Origin: Betaproteobacteria bacterium | Lineage (GTDB): Bacteria; Pseudomonadota; Gammaproteobacteria; Burkholderiales; CAIKXV01 | Direction: 5' to 3' | NCBI GenBank assembly: GCA_021298815.1 | Contig: JAJTHE010000028.1 | Coordinates: forward strand, 1-36,878 | DNA length: 36,878 bases | In this document: positions 25,214 through 35,561 of the stretch, one piece after another | Layout of the letters: the number at the start of each line of letters is the position of its first letter | Numbering within the stretch: position 1 is the stretch's first letter | Position numbers and translations under genes: made by a program | Notes under the pieces: generated by a model | The model's database searches: none | What the model was told of the DNA's origin: nothing | What the model saw: only the letters and a program-made list of their open reading frames with translations

Positions 25214-25750
25214 ATGGGTGCGTTCAAATTCCGGTCCTATCATCAGGACTTCTGGGCCGGGCTCATGTTTCTCGGCCTGGGTATCCTCGCCGTCTACCTG
25301 TCGAAGGATTACCCCCTCGGCAGGGCGATGCGCATGGGTCCGGGGTACTTCCCGACCTACCTGGGCTACCTGATGATCACCGTCGGTGCGATCGTCGGCG
25401 CGCGTTCGTTCTTCACGGAACCGACGGACGAGGAGCGCACCACCAAATGGGCGCTGGTGCCGCTGGCCCTGATGCCGGCGTCGGTCGCGATGTTCGCGAT
25501 CCTGATCGACACGATGGGCCTGGTGATCGCGGTCGCCTCGATGCTGCTGCTGGCCAACGCATCGGTGAAGAACTTCCGGCCGGTGGAACTGATCGGCAAC
25601 TTCATCGTGCTGCTGGCGATCGCGTACTTCGTGTTCCAGCGCGGCCTGGGCGTGCCGTTCCACACGTTCTGGGAAGAAAGCTTCGGCAAGGCGGTGGGCG
25701 AACTGCTCCATCTGATCGCCACGCCGGTTCGTCTCATGTTCGGGAGCTGA
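25214..25750 (+). CDS. tctB: tripartite tricarboxylate transporter small membrane subunit TctB
   Basis: The 178-residue inner-membrane protein has four predicted helices. It opens with DFWAGLMFLGLGILAVYLSKDYPLG-type sequence (HQDFWAGLMFLGLGI) and the RMGPGYFPTYLGYLM motif of TctB. It is the small subunit that partners TctA in secondary, ion-driven uptake of carboxylates delivered by a Bug receptor. The ATG follows a strong Shine-Dalgarno (GGAGGG, 25203-25208). Four bases separate its stop from tctA. Substrate unknown. Confidence 0.92.
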   Translation: MGAFKFRSYHQDFWAGLMFLGLGILAVYLSKDYPLGRAMRMGPGYFPTYLGYLMITVGAIVGARSFFTEPTDEERTTKWALVPLALMPASVAMFAILIDTMGLVIAVASMLLLANASVKNFRPVELIGNFIVLLAIAYFVFQRGLGVPFHTFWEESFGKAVGELLHLIATPVRLMFGS

Positions 25751-25754
25751 TCGA

Positions 25755-27281
25755 ATGGAATTCATCAACGACATTTTCGGCAACCTGATCATGGGTTTCG
25801 GGGTTGCCCTCAGCCTCGAGAACGTCCTGTACTGCTTCGTCGGCTGCCTGCTGGGAACGCTGGTCGGGGTGCTGCCTGGCATCGGCCCGGTCGCGGCGAT
25901 CGCGCTGCTGCTGCCGACCACCTTCGCCCTGCCGCCGGTGGGTGCGATGATCATGCTGGCCGGCATCTACTACGGCGCATCCTACGGCGGGTCGACCACC
26001 GCGGTTCTGGTCAACCTGCCCGGCGAATCGTCCTCGGTGGTCACCTGTCTGGACGGCCATGCGATGGCCAAGAACGGCAGGGCCGGCCATGCGCTGGCGA
26101 TCTCGGCGATCGGCTCGTTCTTCGCCGGCACGGTGTGCACGCTGGTCATCGCGTTCATGGCACCGCCGCTGGCCGAGGTCGCGCTGAAGTTCGGTGCGCC
26201 CGAGTACTTCTCGCTGATGACCTTCGGCCTGATCGCCTCGGCGGTGCTGGCACGCGGCTCGCTGATGAAGGCGCTGGGCATGATCGTCGTCGGCCTGCTG
26301 TTCGGCATCATCGGCACCGACGTGAACTCGGGCATGTCCCGCTTCACCTTCGGCCTGCCGGGCCTGTCCGACGGCATCGGCTTCGTGGTGATCGCGATGG
26401 CCTTCTTCGGCCTTGGGGAGATCATCAAGAACCTCGAGACGCCGAACGACCAGCGGCAGATCTTCACCGACAAGGTGAGCGGCCTGATGCCGCGCTGGGT
26501 CGACGTGAAGGACTCGGCCGGTGCGATCGTCCGCGGTACGTTGATCGGTGGCGGCTTCGGCATCCTGCCGGGCACCGGTCCGATCGTCGCTGCGTTCGCC
26601 AGTTACGCGGTCGAGAAGAAGGTGGCCAGGGACAACTCGCAGTTCGGCAAGGGTGACATCCGCGGCGTGGCGGGTCCGGAGTCGGCGAACAATGCCGCAG
26701 CCCAGACCGCGTTCATCCCGACCCTTACCCTCGGTATCCCGGGTTCGGGCACGATGGCGCTGATGCTCGGCGCGCTGATGATCCAGGGCATCGCCCCCGG
26801 TCCGCAGGTGATGACCGCGCGTCCCGACCTGTTCTGGGGCCTGATCGCCTCGATGTGGGTCGGCAACCTGATGCTGGTGATCCTGAACCTGCCGCTGATC
26901 GGCATGTGGGTGCAACTGCTGAAGGTGCCCTACCGCATGCTGTTCCCGGCGATCCTGCTGTTCATGTGCATCGGTACCTACAGCCTGAACAACAGCATCC
27001 AGGATCCGCTGCTGATGGCGTTCTTCGGCATCGTCGGCTACGCGTTCATGAAGTTCGGCTGCGAGCCGGCGCCGATGCTGCTGGGCTTCATCCTCGGGCC
27101 GCTGATGGAAGAGAACCTGCGCCGTGCGCTGCTGATCTCCCGTGGCGATCCGACGGTGTTCTTCACGCGTCCGATCAGCCTGGCGTTCCTGATTCTCGCT
27201 GCGCTGTCGCTGCTGATCGTGGTGCTCCCGGCGGTCCGGAAGAAACGCGACGAAGCGTTCCAGGGCGACGACGGAGGCTGA
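25755..27281 (+). CDS. tctA: tripartite tricarboxylate transporter permease TctA
   Basis: The 508-residue polytopic protein has the TctA signature GVLPGIGPVAAIALLLPTTF, then GIYYGASYGGSTTAVLVNLP, and the repeated half with GGGFGILPGTGPIVAAFASY and LGIPGSGTMALMLGALMIQG. The inverted repeat of the conserved GxxPGxGP motif in the two halves is normal for the family. It forms the channel subunit. GGGAG about 8 bases before the ATG lies in the tctB coding end, so translation is coupled. The terminator that follows immediately separates this pair from the receptor gene downstream. Confidence 0.96.
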   Translation: MEFINDIFGNLIMGFGVALSLENVLYCFVGCLLGTLVGVLPGIGPVAAIALLLPTTFALPPVGAMIMLAGIYYGASYGGSTTAVLVNLPGESSSVVTCLDGHAMAKNGRAGHALAISAIGSFFAGTVCTLVIAFMAPPLAEVALKFGAPEYFSLMTFGLIASAVLARGSLMKALGMIVVGLLFGIIGTDVNSGMSRFTFGLPGLSDGIGFVVIAMAFFGLGEIIKNLETPNDQRQIFTDKVSGLMPRWVDVKDSAGAIVRGTLIGGGFGILPGTGPIVAAFASYAVEKKVARDNSQFGKGDIRGVAGPESANNAAAQTAFIPTLTLGIPGSGTMALMLGALMIQGIAPGPQVMTARPDLFWGLIASMWVGNLMLVILNLPLIGMWVQLLKVPYRMLFPAILLFMCIGTYSLNNSIQDPLLMAFFGIVGYAFMKFGCEPAPMLLGFILGPLMEENLRRALLISRGDPTVFFTRPISLAFLILAALSLLIVVLPAVRKKRDEAFQGDDGG

Positions 27282-27304
27282 TGCCTGTCCCCGTCGGCGG
27301 AAAG

Positions 27305-27338
27305 AACCCGGAGCCCGAAAGGCCTCCGGGTTTTTTTT
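27305..27338 (+). terminator. strong intrinsic terminator after tctA
   Basis: AACCCGGAG (27305-27313) pairs perfectly with CTCCGGGTT (27324-27332) around a 10-nt loop, with extra C-G pairs possible inside. A run of eight T residues (27331-27338) follows. This is a textbook Rho-independent terminator 24 bp after the tctA stop. Confidence 0.93.
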
Positions 27339-27423
27339 GGCTGCCGCCCGAGGCCGTCTTTCGATCAGTCGCGCATGCGGCGACAATAGGACTTTCAGGA
27401 CGACAGCCTTGCGGAGGAGCAGC

Positions 27424-28482
27424 ATGGATCAACCGAGACTTCGCGCCATCGCCCCGCGCGGCGCAGCCGCGGCCGCCTGCGGCCTCGCCGCGGCGCTGGT
27501 CGCGGCGCTGATGGCGCCGGCGATGCCGGCCCGTGCGCAGGCGCCGGCGAAGGGTGCGGCGACCGCCACGGCCGCCGACGAAAGGGCCTGGCCCAGCCGG
27601 CCGCTGCGCATGATCGTCGCCTCCGCGCCGGGCGGGCCGTCGGACCTGATCGCCCGGCTCGTGGGACCGCAACTCACCGACGCCTCCGGCCAGCCGGTGG
27701 TGATCGATCATCGCTCCGGGGCGAACGGCATGATCGCCGGTGAGCTCACGGCGAAGTCCGAGCCCGATGGCCACACCTTCCTGCTCGCCAATGCAGGCTT
27801 CGTGATCAACAGCGTGCTCTATTCGAAGGTGCCCTACGACCCGATCCGCGAGTTCACGCCGATCTCGCTGGCCGTGTCGGTGCCGAACATCCTGGTGGTG
27901 CACCCGGGCGTGCAGGCGAAGACGGTGGCGGACCTCGTCGCCCTGGCGAAGGCGAAGCCCGGCACCCTCGCCGTCGCCTCGGCCGGCAGCGGCAGCTCCG
28001 GGCACCTCGCGCTGGCGCTGTTCCAGCAGCTTTCGGGCACCGAGATGATCCATGTGCCGTTCAAGGGCGGTGGTCCGGCGCTGGCCGACGTGATGGGCGG
28101 GCAGACGCAGGCGATCTTCAGCATCTCGGTGACCTCGTTCCCGATCATCAAGGCGGGCCGGGTGCGGCCGCTCGCGGTCACCAGCCTGAAGCGGCTGGCG
28201 GCGTTCCCGGACCTGCCTACCGTGTCGGAGTCGGGCTTCAAGGGCTACGAGGTCACCGGCTGGTTCGGCTTCGTGGCGCCGGTGAAGACGCCGCGCAGCG
28301 TGGTGCAGCGGCTCAATGCGGCGGTCGTGCAGTCGGTGCGCATGCCCGAACTGCAGGAGCGCCTGGGCAACCAGGGTGCCGAACTGATCGGCAGCACGCC
28401 GGAGGCCTTCGGGGCCTACCTGAAGAGCGAACAGGCGAAATGGGCGAAGGTGATCCGCCAGGCGGGCATCAAGGCGGACTAG
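27424..28482 (+). CDS. Bug/TctC-family substrate-binding protein (second)
   Basis: The 352-residue exported protein has a long Ala-rich signal (about 10-38, ending PARAQAP). The mature part has WPSRPLRMIVASAPGGPSDL, then VVIDHRSGANGMIAGELTAK and PDGHTFLLANAGFVINSVLY, and KVPYDPIREFTPISLAVSVP. The remainder includes IHVPFKGGGPALADVMGGQT and LPTVSESGFKGYEVTGWFGF, the full set of Bug motifs. ATG 27424 has GGAGGAG upstream. It is probably the receptor for TctAB just before it, but a strong terminator intervenes, so it needs its own promoter: GACAAT (27382-27387) is a weak -10 candidate. The LVIVD protein gene follows after 67 bp. Confidence 0.95.
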   Translation: MDQPRLRAIAPRGAAAAACGLAAALVAALMAPAMPARAQAPAKGAATATAADERAWPSRPLRMIVASAPGGPSDLIARLVGPQLTDASGQPVVIDHRSGANGMIAGELTAKSEPDGHTFLLANAGFVINSVLYSKVPYDPIREFTPISLAVSVPNILVVHPGVQAKTVADLVALAKAKPGTLAVASAGSGSSGHLALALFQQLSGTEMIHVPFKGGGPALADVMGGQTQAIFSISVTSFPIIKAGRVRPLAVTSLKRLAAFPDLPTVSESGFKGYEVTGWFGFVAPVKTPRSVVQRLNAAVVQSVRMPELQERLGNQGAELIGSTPEAFGAYLKSEQAKWAKVIRQAGIKAD

Positions 28483-28549
28483 GCGCGAGGATCAGGCGCG
28501 CTCAGGTACGAACGCACGAACAGGACCGGACCGGTCGAGGAGAGACAGC

Positions 28550-29710
28550 GTGACACGAGCAAAGGGCATACGGCAGGTCGCATGGCACGACTGTGCCGGG
28601 GGCGGCCAGGTGGTGGTCGAGCGCGGCATCGCGTACATCGGGCACATGCGCAATCCCCACGGCACGTCGATCGTCGACGTGCGGGATCCGCGCCATCCGA
28701 AGCTGCTCGCCGAACTGAAGATGCCGCCGGCGACGCACTCGCACAAGGTACGCGTCGGCAACGACATCATGATCAGCAACCGCGAGACGCTGTCGAACCG
28801 CGCGGTGCGCGACGAGAAGCTGCCCGAGGGCTACCGTGGCGGCATCAGCATCCACGACATCAGCGACCCGGCGAAGCCGAGGCACATCCTCGACTGGGAC
28901 TGCACCCACGTGCCCGACGGCGGGCCGGCGAGCGGCGTGCACCGGTTCGACTTCGATGGCCGTTATGCCTACCTGTCGCCGACCATGGACGGCTATGCCG
29001 GCAACATCATGGTCACGCTCGACCTGATCGACCCGGCCAGGCCGGTCGAGGTCGGCCGCTGGTGGGTGCCGGGCCAGTGGACCGCAGGCGGCGAGACCCC
29101 GACCTGGGACGGCTGGGCGCACCGCATCCATCACTCGCTGCGCTACGGCAACCGGCTCTACACCAGCCTGTGGCATGGCGGCTTCGCGATCCTGGATGTC
29201 GACGACCTGGCAAAGCCGAAGTTCATCTCCGGCCTCGACTGGAGCCCGCCGTTCCCGTGGCCGACGCACAGCGCGGTGAAGGTGCCGTTCAAGATCGACG
29301 GCCGCGACATGCTGGTGGTCGCCGACGAGGACGTGTCGCGGATGCCGGGCTGCCCGCCGTATCCCGCGGCCTTCCTGTGGATGGTCGACGTCACCGACGA
29401 GAAGCATCCGGTGCAGTTCTCCAGCTTCCAGCTCGACGACATGCCGCCGGGCGAGCAGCCGCAGATGACCGGCTGCCACCAGCCGGTGGAGAAGATCACC
29501 GGCACCGAGGTGCCCTGTACCTGGTTCGCCAACGGCCTGCGCATCATCGACATCTCGCGGCCGCATGCGCTGAAGGAGGTCGCCTGGTTCGTGCCGGATC
29601 CGGCGCCGGGCGTCGACCGCATCAGCTCGAACGACATCTATGTCGACGAGCGCGGGCTGATGTTCCTGATCGACCGGGTGCGCGGGCTGCACATCCTCGA
29701 GCGCACCTGA
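28550..29710 (+). CDS. LVIVD-repeat beta-propeller protein
   Basis: The 386-residue protein begins at a GTG with GAGGAGAG just upstream. It is built from repeats with the pattern gIAYIGHMRNPHGTSIVDVRD, then GGISIHDISDPAKPRHILDW, GGFAILDVDDLAKPKFISGL and GLRIIDISRPHALKEVAWFV: short strands ending in DVxDPxxP or DISxP, typical of LVIVD repeats that fold as a beta-propeller. There is no signal peptide, unlike many LVIVD proteins. Conserved His and Asp-rich motifs (THSHKVRVGND, HRIHHSLRYG, TGCHQPVEK) suggest a metal-dependent active site, possibly an oxidase or hydrolase. It probably shares a transcript with the Bug receptor. Function unproven. Confidence 0.8.
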   Translation: MTRAKGIRQVAWHDCAGGGQVVVERGIAYIGHMRNPHGTSIVDVRDPRHPKLLAELKMPPATHSHKVRVGNDIMISNRETLSNRAVRDEKLPEGYRGGISIHDISDPAKPRHILDWDCTHVPDGGPASGVHRFDFDGRYAYLSPTMDGYAGNIMVTLDLIDPARPVEVGRWWVPGQWTAGGETPTWDGWAHRIHHSLRYGNRLYTSLWHGGFAILDVDDLAKPKFISGLDWSPPFPWPTHSAVKVPFKIDGRDMLVVADEDVSRMPGCPPYPAAFLWMVDVTDEKHPVQFSSFQLDDMPPGEQPQMTGCHQPVEKITGTEVPCTWFANGLRIIDISRPHALKEVAWFVPDPAPGVDRISSNDIYVDERGLMFLIDRVRGLHILERT

Positions 29711-29715
29711 ACGGG

Positions 29716-30168
29716 TCAACCCTCGCGGTTGCGCATCCAGTCGGCGGTGGTGAAGAACGCCTGCAGCAGGCGTTCCATCAGCGCGTCCTCGACGCCGCAA
29801 TCGAGCATCGCCCGGCCCATGCAGACCAGCCACTGGTCGCGCTCGGGCGAGGCGATCGCGTAGGGCAGGTGGCGCGCCCTGAGCATCGGGTGGCCATGCT
29901 TCTCGATGTAGTACTGCGGGCCGCCGAGCCAGCCGCAGAGGAAGAGGAACAGCTTCTCGCGCGACCCGGACAGGTCGTCGGGATGCATCTTCCGGATGCC
30001 GAAGAAGTCCGGGTCGGCGTCCATCAGGTCGTAGAAGCGGTCGACGATGCGCCGCACCACCGGCTCGCCGCCGAGCAGGTCGTAGGCGCTGGGCTGGCCA
30101 TCGCCGGTGTCTTCGGCGTCCGGGCCGTTGCGGCTGCCGGTGCCGCTGCTGCTGCCGTTGCTGGCCAC
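29716..30168 (-). CDS. group II truncated haemoglobin
   Basis: The 150-residue protein has the group II trHb pattern: YDLLGGEPVVRRIVDRFYDL, KLFLFLCGWLGGPQYYIEKH, GHPMLRARHLPYAIASPERD with the proximal His, then QWLVCMGRAM with the distal Trp region. An N-terminal 25-residue Ser/Gly-rich extension is unusual. It binds haem and may handle oxygen, nitric oxide or sulfide. The start is a GTG at 30168 because no ATG precedes the conserved core; it lies in the divergent region shared with the aldo/keto reductase. It converges with the LVIVD gene, with only 5 bp between stops. Confidence 0.93.
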   Translation of the reverse strand: MASNGSSSGTGSRNGPDAEDTGDGQPSAYDLLGGEPVVRRIVDRFYDLMDADPDFFGIRKMHPDDLSGSREKLFLFLCGWLGGPQYYIEKHGHPMLRARHLPYAIASPERDQWLVCMGRAMLDCGVEDALMERLLQAFFTTADWMRNREG

Positions 30169-30239
30169 GATGATCGCTGCCTGGATCGGGTTGCGGAACG
30201 CTTATTATCGCCGCTGGCGTATCCTGAGGAGAGTCCCCG

Positions 30240-31253
30240 ATGAAGTACCGCAGGCTGGGCCGCAGCGGCCTCCATGTTTCAGCACTGTGCCTCGGCGCGA
30301 TGAACTTCGGCGAACAGACCGACGCGGCGACCGCCACGCGCATCTTCGAGTCCGCGCGCGAGGCGGGCGTGAACTTCATCGACACCGCGGACAGCTATGC
30401 CGGCGGCGAGTCCGAGCGCATCGTCGGCCGCCTGGTCGGCAACCGGCGGGACGACTTCGTGCTGGCGACCAAGTTCGGCAACGCCTGGGGCAACGATCCC
30501 AACCGGCGCGGCCTGTCGCGCCGGTGGATCATGCGCGCGATCGACGACAGCCTGGGGCGGCTGAAGACCGACTATGTCGACATCTGGTACCTGCACCGCG
30601 ACGACCCGGACACGCCGCAGGAGGAGACCATCCTCGCGCTGGGCGACGTGATCCGCGCCGGCAAGGTGCGCTACATCGGCCTGTCGAACCTGTCCGTGTG
30701 GCGGATGCTGCGCTTCATCCACCTGTGCGAGAAGCTCGGCGTGCCGCGTCCGGTGGTCTGTTCGCCGTACTACAACGCGATGAACCGGATGGCTGAAGTC
30801 GAACTGATCCCCGCCTGCGTCGATGCCGGCCTGGGTCTGGTGCCGTACAGCCCGATCGCGCGCGGCGTGCTCTCCGGCCGCTATGCCCCCGGCCAGCCGG
30901 TGCCGGCGGATTCGCGCGTCGGGCGCAACGATGCGCGCATCATGCAGACCGAATACCGGCCGGAGTCGGTCGAGATCGCGCAGCATGTGGTCGCCCATGC
31001 GGCATCGCGCGGTATCAACGCGGCGCAGTTCGCGGTGAACTGGGTGCTCGCCAATCGCTTCGTGTCATCCGTGCTGGCGGGCCCGCGCACGCTCGCGCAC
31101 TGGGACGACTACCTGGCCGCGCTCGAGCATCGCTGGTCGCCCGAGGACGAGGCGCTGATCGACCGGCACGTGAAGCCCGGCCACCCGTCGACGCCGGGCT
31201 TCACCGACCCGAAGTTCCCGGTTGAAGGCCGGCGCGTCGCCGATCAGAGGTAG
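30240..31253 (+). CDS. aldo/keto reductase
   Basis: The 337-residue TIM-barrel oxidoreductase uses NADPH. The catalytic set is Asp and Tyr in VNFIDTADSYAGGESERIVG, Lys in VLATKFGNAWG, and His in DIWYLHRDDPDTPQ. Cofactor loops are in IGLSNLSVWRMLRF and the C-terminal SSVLAGPRTLAHWDDYLAAL. The ATG has GAGGAGAG 5 bases upstream. TATTAT at 30203-30208 is a candidate -10 box. Substrates are probably small aldehydes or ketones; no neighbour fixes them. A small membrane-protein gene overlaps its 3' end on the other strand. Confidence 0.95.
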   Translation: MKYRRLGRSGLHVSALCLGAMNFGEQTDAATATRIFESAREAGVNFIDTADSYAGGESERIVGRLVGNRRDDFVLATKFGNAWGNDPNRRGLSRRWIMRAIDDSLGRLKTDYVDIWYLHRDDPDTPQEETILALGDVIRAGKVRYIGLSNLSVWRMLRFIHLCEKLGVPRPVVCSPYYNAMNRMAEVELIPACVDAGLGLVPYSPIARGVLSGRYAPGQPVPADSRVGRNDARIMQTEYRPESVEIAQHVVAHAASRGINAAQFAVNWVLANRFVSSVLAGPRTLAHWDDYLAALEHRWSPEDEALIDRHVKPGHPSTPGFTDPKFPVEGRRVADQR

Positions 31254-31381
31254 ATCACTGCGGGGAACACCGCCACCGCCAGCACCAGCACCAGCCATTC
31301 CAGGTTGTTGCGGGCTAGCCATCCGGTGAAGTGCAGCACCAGCACGATGATCGCGACGACGTAGAAGAGGGCGAATGCCAT
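31244..31381 (-). CDS. small two-helix membrane protein
   Basis: The 45-residue frame from ATG 31381 reads MAFALFYVVAIIVLVLHFTG, then WLARNNLEWLVLVLAVAVFP and AVIYL. It consists of two hydrophobic helices joined by a polar turn, a composition not expected from noise in GC-rich DNA. It overlaps the aldo/keto reductase end by 10 bp on the opposite strand and sits between that gene and hss. No good Shine-Dalgarno is visible. Function unknown. Confidence 0.5.
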   Translation of the reverse strand: MAFALFYVVAIIVLVLHFTGWLARNNLEWLVLVLAVAVFPAVIYL

Positions 31382-31583
31382 GGCGTGAAGCGGTCCGCGT
31401 GGAGATGGCAGGCGGGCGACCGATCGGGTTCGGGGCCAGCCGTCAGTTTCGCCGATTGTTGCACCCCCTCGCGGGAATGTCGAATCGGGCTGCGGTCGCT
31501 GGTGCCGGGACACGAGCGGAGCAAGGTGTCCCATCGCCTCGATCCGATACGGGCCCGTTACGAGGACGAGCCCGGCCCCGCCC

Positions 31584-33008
31584 TCAGGACACGATCCGGA
31601 AGTTCACGAACTGCCACGGATCGCTGCGATCGAGCACTTCCGGATACAGCTCCCCCCTGTGCGCCAGCGGCGTCCAGTCGGTGAAGGTGCCGCCGAGCCG
31701 GCCCAGGTAGGGCCGCGCGATCTCCATCAGCAACTGGTCGTCCAGGTGGTCCGGCTCGACGATGCCCACGGCCGGGTTGCGGATCGCCCAGATGATCGCG
31801 CCGACGAAGCCGATGTTCACCTGCATGCCGGTCGCGTTGTTGTAAGGCGCGAGCCGGCGTGCCTCCTCGACCGACAGCTGCGAACCGTACCAGTAAGCGC
31901 CGCGCTCGTGCCCGCAGAGCAGCACGCCGAGTTCGTCGACGCCCCCGGTGAGTTCATCGCGCAGCAGGCGGTGCGACGGCTGGAACCGGTAGCTGCGTTC
32001 GACGAACTGTTCGAGCGAGGCGACCGCGTCGTCGCAGGGATGGTATGCGTAGTAGCAGGTCGGCCGGTAGCGCACCGCGTCGCCTTCCCTGACCGTGAGG
32101 AAGTCGGCGATCGAGTGCGCCTCGCCATGCGAGATCAGGTAGCCATGGAACGGGCCTGCCTGCGGTGCCCAGGACCGAACCCGCGTGGTGCAGCCGGTGC
32201 GGTCGAGGAAGATGCTGCTGCCGCAGCCGAAGTCGAAGCGTCGGCCGTCATGGGGGAAGTGGGCCTCGTGCGTGCCCCATCCCATCTCGGCCGGTTGCAG
32301 CGACTCGCCGGCGAGTGCCTCCGAAGACCATGTGTTGCAGAATTCCTCGGGCTGCTTGCGCCGGTCGGTGGTCTGGTGGTCGCGTTCCGAAACCTGGATG
32401 ACCTTGATGCCCAGCCGATGGGCGAGCGCCGCCCAGCCCTCGCGCGCGGCGGGGCGCGCCGGCAGCCGGATTCCGCTGGCCGATGCCAGTTCCAGCAGGG
32501 CCTGCTTGACGAAATGCGAGACGAGGCCGGGGTTGGCGCCGTGCATCAGCACCGCGGTGGGCGCGCGCGGGTTGTCTCCGCGCAGCGACAGCGCCGTTTC
32601 GCGGTGCGCATAGTTCGTGCGGTGCTCGACGCCGATCGCGGTGTCGGTATGACCGCCGATCCACGGTTCGATGCAGGCGTCCAGGTAGAGCACGCCGTTG
32701 CGCTGGCACCATTCGATCGAATCGACGGAGCCGACGTCGATCGAGGCGTTGACGAGGAAATCGCCGCGGCCGAGGTGGCGTGCGTACACGGCCTGGTAGT
32801 TTTCCCGGGTGATCGGCTCGTTGATGAATCGGACGCCCAGCCCTTCGGCGATCTCGCGACCGCTTTCGTGTGCCGTGACGACGGTTATCTGCTCGGGGGC
32901 GATCTCCACATGTCGCATCAACAAGGGAAGCGATCCCTGTCCGATGCTGCCGAAGCCCACGATCAGCATGCGGCCCTTGAACGCCGCGTACCGGATGTAT
33001 TCGCTCAT
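31584..33008 (-). CDS. hss: homospermidine synthase
   Basis: The 474-residue enzyme makes homospermidine from putrescine units in an NAD-dependent reaction. It has the N-terminal nucleotide fold FKGRMLIVGFGSIGQGSLPL, then VDSIEWCQRNGVLYLDACIE and PTAVLMHGANPGLVSHFVKQ. RSWAPQAGPFHGYLISHGEA and YNNATGMQVNIGFVGAIIWA follow, in the order seen in bacterial HSS. Length is normal. The ATG at 33008 is chosen because GGAG lies 5 bases upstream and the conserved fold starts right after it. The divergent region 33009-33194 is AT-richer; TAAAAT (minus strand, 33132-33127) is a candidate -10 box. The enzyme gives the cell a polyamine profile that includes homospermidine. Confidence 0.95.
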   Translation of the reverse strand: MSEYIRYAAFKGRMLIVGFGSIGQGSLPLLMRHVEIAPEQITVVTAHESGREIAEGLGVRFINEPITRENYQAVYARHLGRGDFLVNASIDVGSVDSIEWCQRNGVLYLDACIEPWIGGHTDTAIGVEHRTNYAHRETALSLRGDNPRAPTAVLMHGANPGLVSHFVKQALLELASASGIRLPARPAAREGWAALAHRLGIKVIQVSERDHQTTDRRKQPEEFCNTWSSEALAGESLQPAEMGWGTHEAHFPHDGRRFDFGCGSSIFLDRTGCTTRVRSWAPQAGPFHGYLISHGEAHSIADFLTVREGDAVRYRPTCYYAYHPCDDAVASLEQFVERSYRFQPSHRLLRDELTGGVDELGVLLCGHERGAYWYGSQLSVEEARRLAPYNNATGMQVNIGFVGAIIWAIRNPAVGIVEPDHLDDQLLMEIARPYLGRLGGTFTDWTPLAHRGELYPEVLDRSDPWQFVNFRIVS

Positions 33009-33194
33009 TTCACTCCGTTGGTGAGTGCTGCATCGATCGGTGTTGCCTGGCATGCGCCGCGAAGGCCGGTGCCGTACGAACGGGGTGGCGACCCTGGAAC
33101 CTTGGCGGAAACGGGTCGAAGCGCGTATTTTACGGAATTGGCAGGTTGTTTTCGCGATTTCGCGCGCAAAGGCCATTTCCACCGGTCATCGAAC

Positions 33195-34010
33195 ATGCTG
33201 GTCTTCGCCCATCGCGGTCACCACGTCGTCTTTCCGCAGAACACGCTGCAGGCGTTCGACGCCGCGCTGCGCATCGGTGCCGACGGCATCGAGACCGACG
33301 TGCGCCTGTCGCGCGATGGCGTCCCGGTGCTGTTCCACGACGAACAGGTCCGCGGCCGCCCGATCGCCGAACTGACCCGGCACGACATCGCCCGTATCGC
33401 CGGGCATGAAGTGCCCACGCTCAACGAGGCGCTGCTGCGTTTCCCGAAGCCGATCTGGAACATCGAGGTGAAGGCGCCCGCGGCGGTCGGCGCGGTGCTG
33501 CAGGCGATGTCGGCGTTCGCCACCACTCGCCGGATGATCGTGACCTCGTTCCACCACGACCTGGTCGTGCGCTGTGCACGGGTAGCGGCCGTCCCGTCCG
33601 GTCTGCTGCTGTCGCATGCGCCGTCCGACCTCCCGGGCATGCTGGCGGCGCATGCCGAGAGCCCGTGGGTGCGCACCCTCGTCTGGGACCAGCGCGTGCT
33701 CACGCCGACGCTGCTGCGGCAGGCCCGTGCGGCGCGCTGGTGGAACTTCGTGTACGGCGTCGACGATCCCGATTCGATGCGCCTGCTGGCGAAGCATGGC
33801 GTCGACGCCGTGATCACCGACCGGGCCGACCTGGTGCCTGCGGAACTGCGCCGTGCGCCGGTGCCGGCCGCGCGGATGCCGCAGCCGGCCGGCGCCGCCG
33901 ACACCGCCGACACCGCCGAACCCGCCGGCACTGCGGACGCACTGGTCTACCGCACCGATGCGGCCGCCATGCTGCGCGAATCGATCGCCGCCTGGTCGGA
34001 CGAGCTCTGA
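33195..34010 (+). CDS. glycerophosphodiester phosphodiesterase
   Basis: The 271-residue cytosolic TIM-barrel enzyme hydrolyses glycerophosphodiesters to an alcohol and glycerol 3-phosphate. It has the catalytic His in [18 protein letters not shown], the metal-binding [28 protein letters not shown], and the C-terminal [27 protein letters not shown] region (read as blocks). The C-terminus adds about 60 residues with a low-complexity [15 protein letters not shown] stretch. No signal peptide is present, unlike periplasmic GlpQ. Two bases separate its stop from the glpK start, so the two products feed one pathway. Confidence 0.93.
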   Translation: MLVFAHRGHHVVFPQNTLQAFDAALRIGADGIETDVRLSRDGVPVLFHDEQVRGRPIAELTRHDIARIAGHEVPTLNEALLRFPKPIWNIEVKAPAAVGAVLQAMSAFATTRRMIVTSFHHDLVVRCARVAAVPSGLLLSHAPSDLPGMLAAHAESPWVRTLVWDQRVLTPTLLRQARAARWWNFVYGVDDPDSMRLLAKHGVDAVITDRADLVPAELRRAPVPAARMPQPAGAADTADTAEPAGTADALVYRTDAAAMLRESIAAWSDEL

Positions 34011-34012
34011 GC

Positions 34013-35500
<1,488 letters not shown>

Positions 35501-35561
35501 GCATGTTGCTTGCGGAGGCGCGATTCGTGCAGCCAGGCGTGGAGCAGCGACGCTTCCGTCC

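Noticed and set aside
25734..27425. 563-residue minus-strand frame opposite tctA
   Set aside because: Antisense shadow with Arg/His/Gln-rich repeats and no motif, while tctA is unmistakable.
27424..29710. Defence or toxin island around the LVIVD gene
   Set aside because: All neighbours are metabolic or transport genes; no toxin, nuclease or integrase motif was seen.
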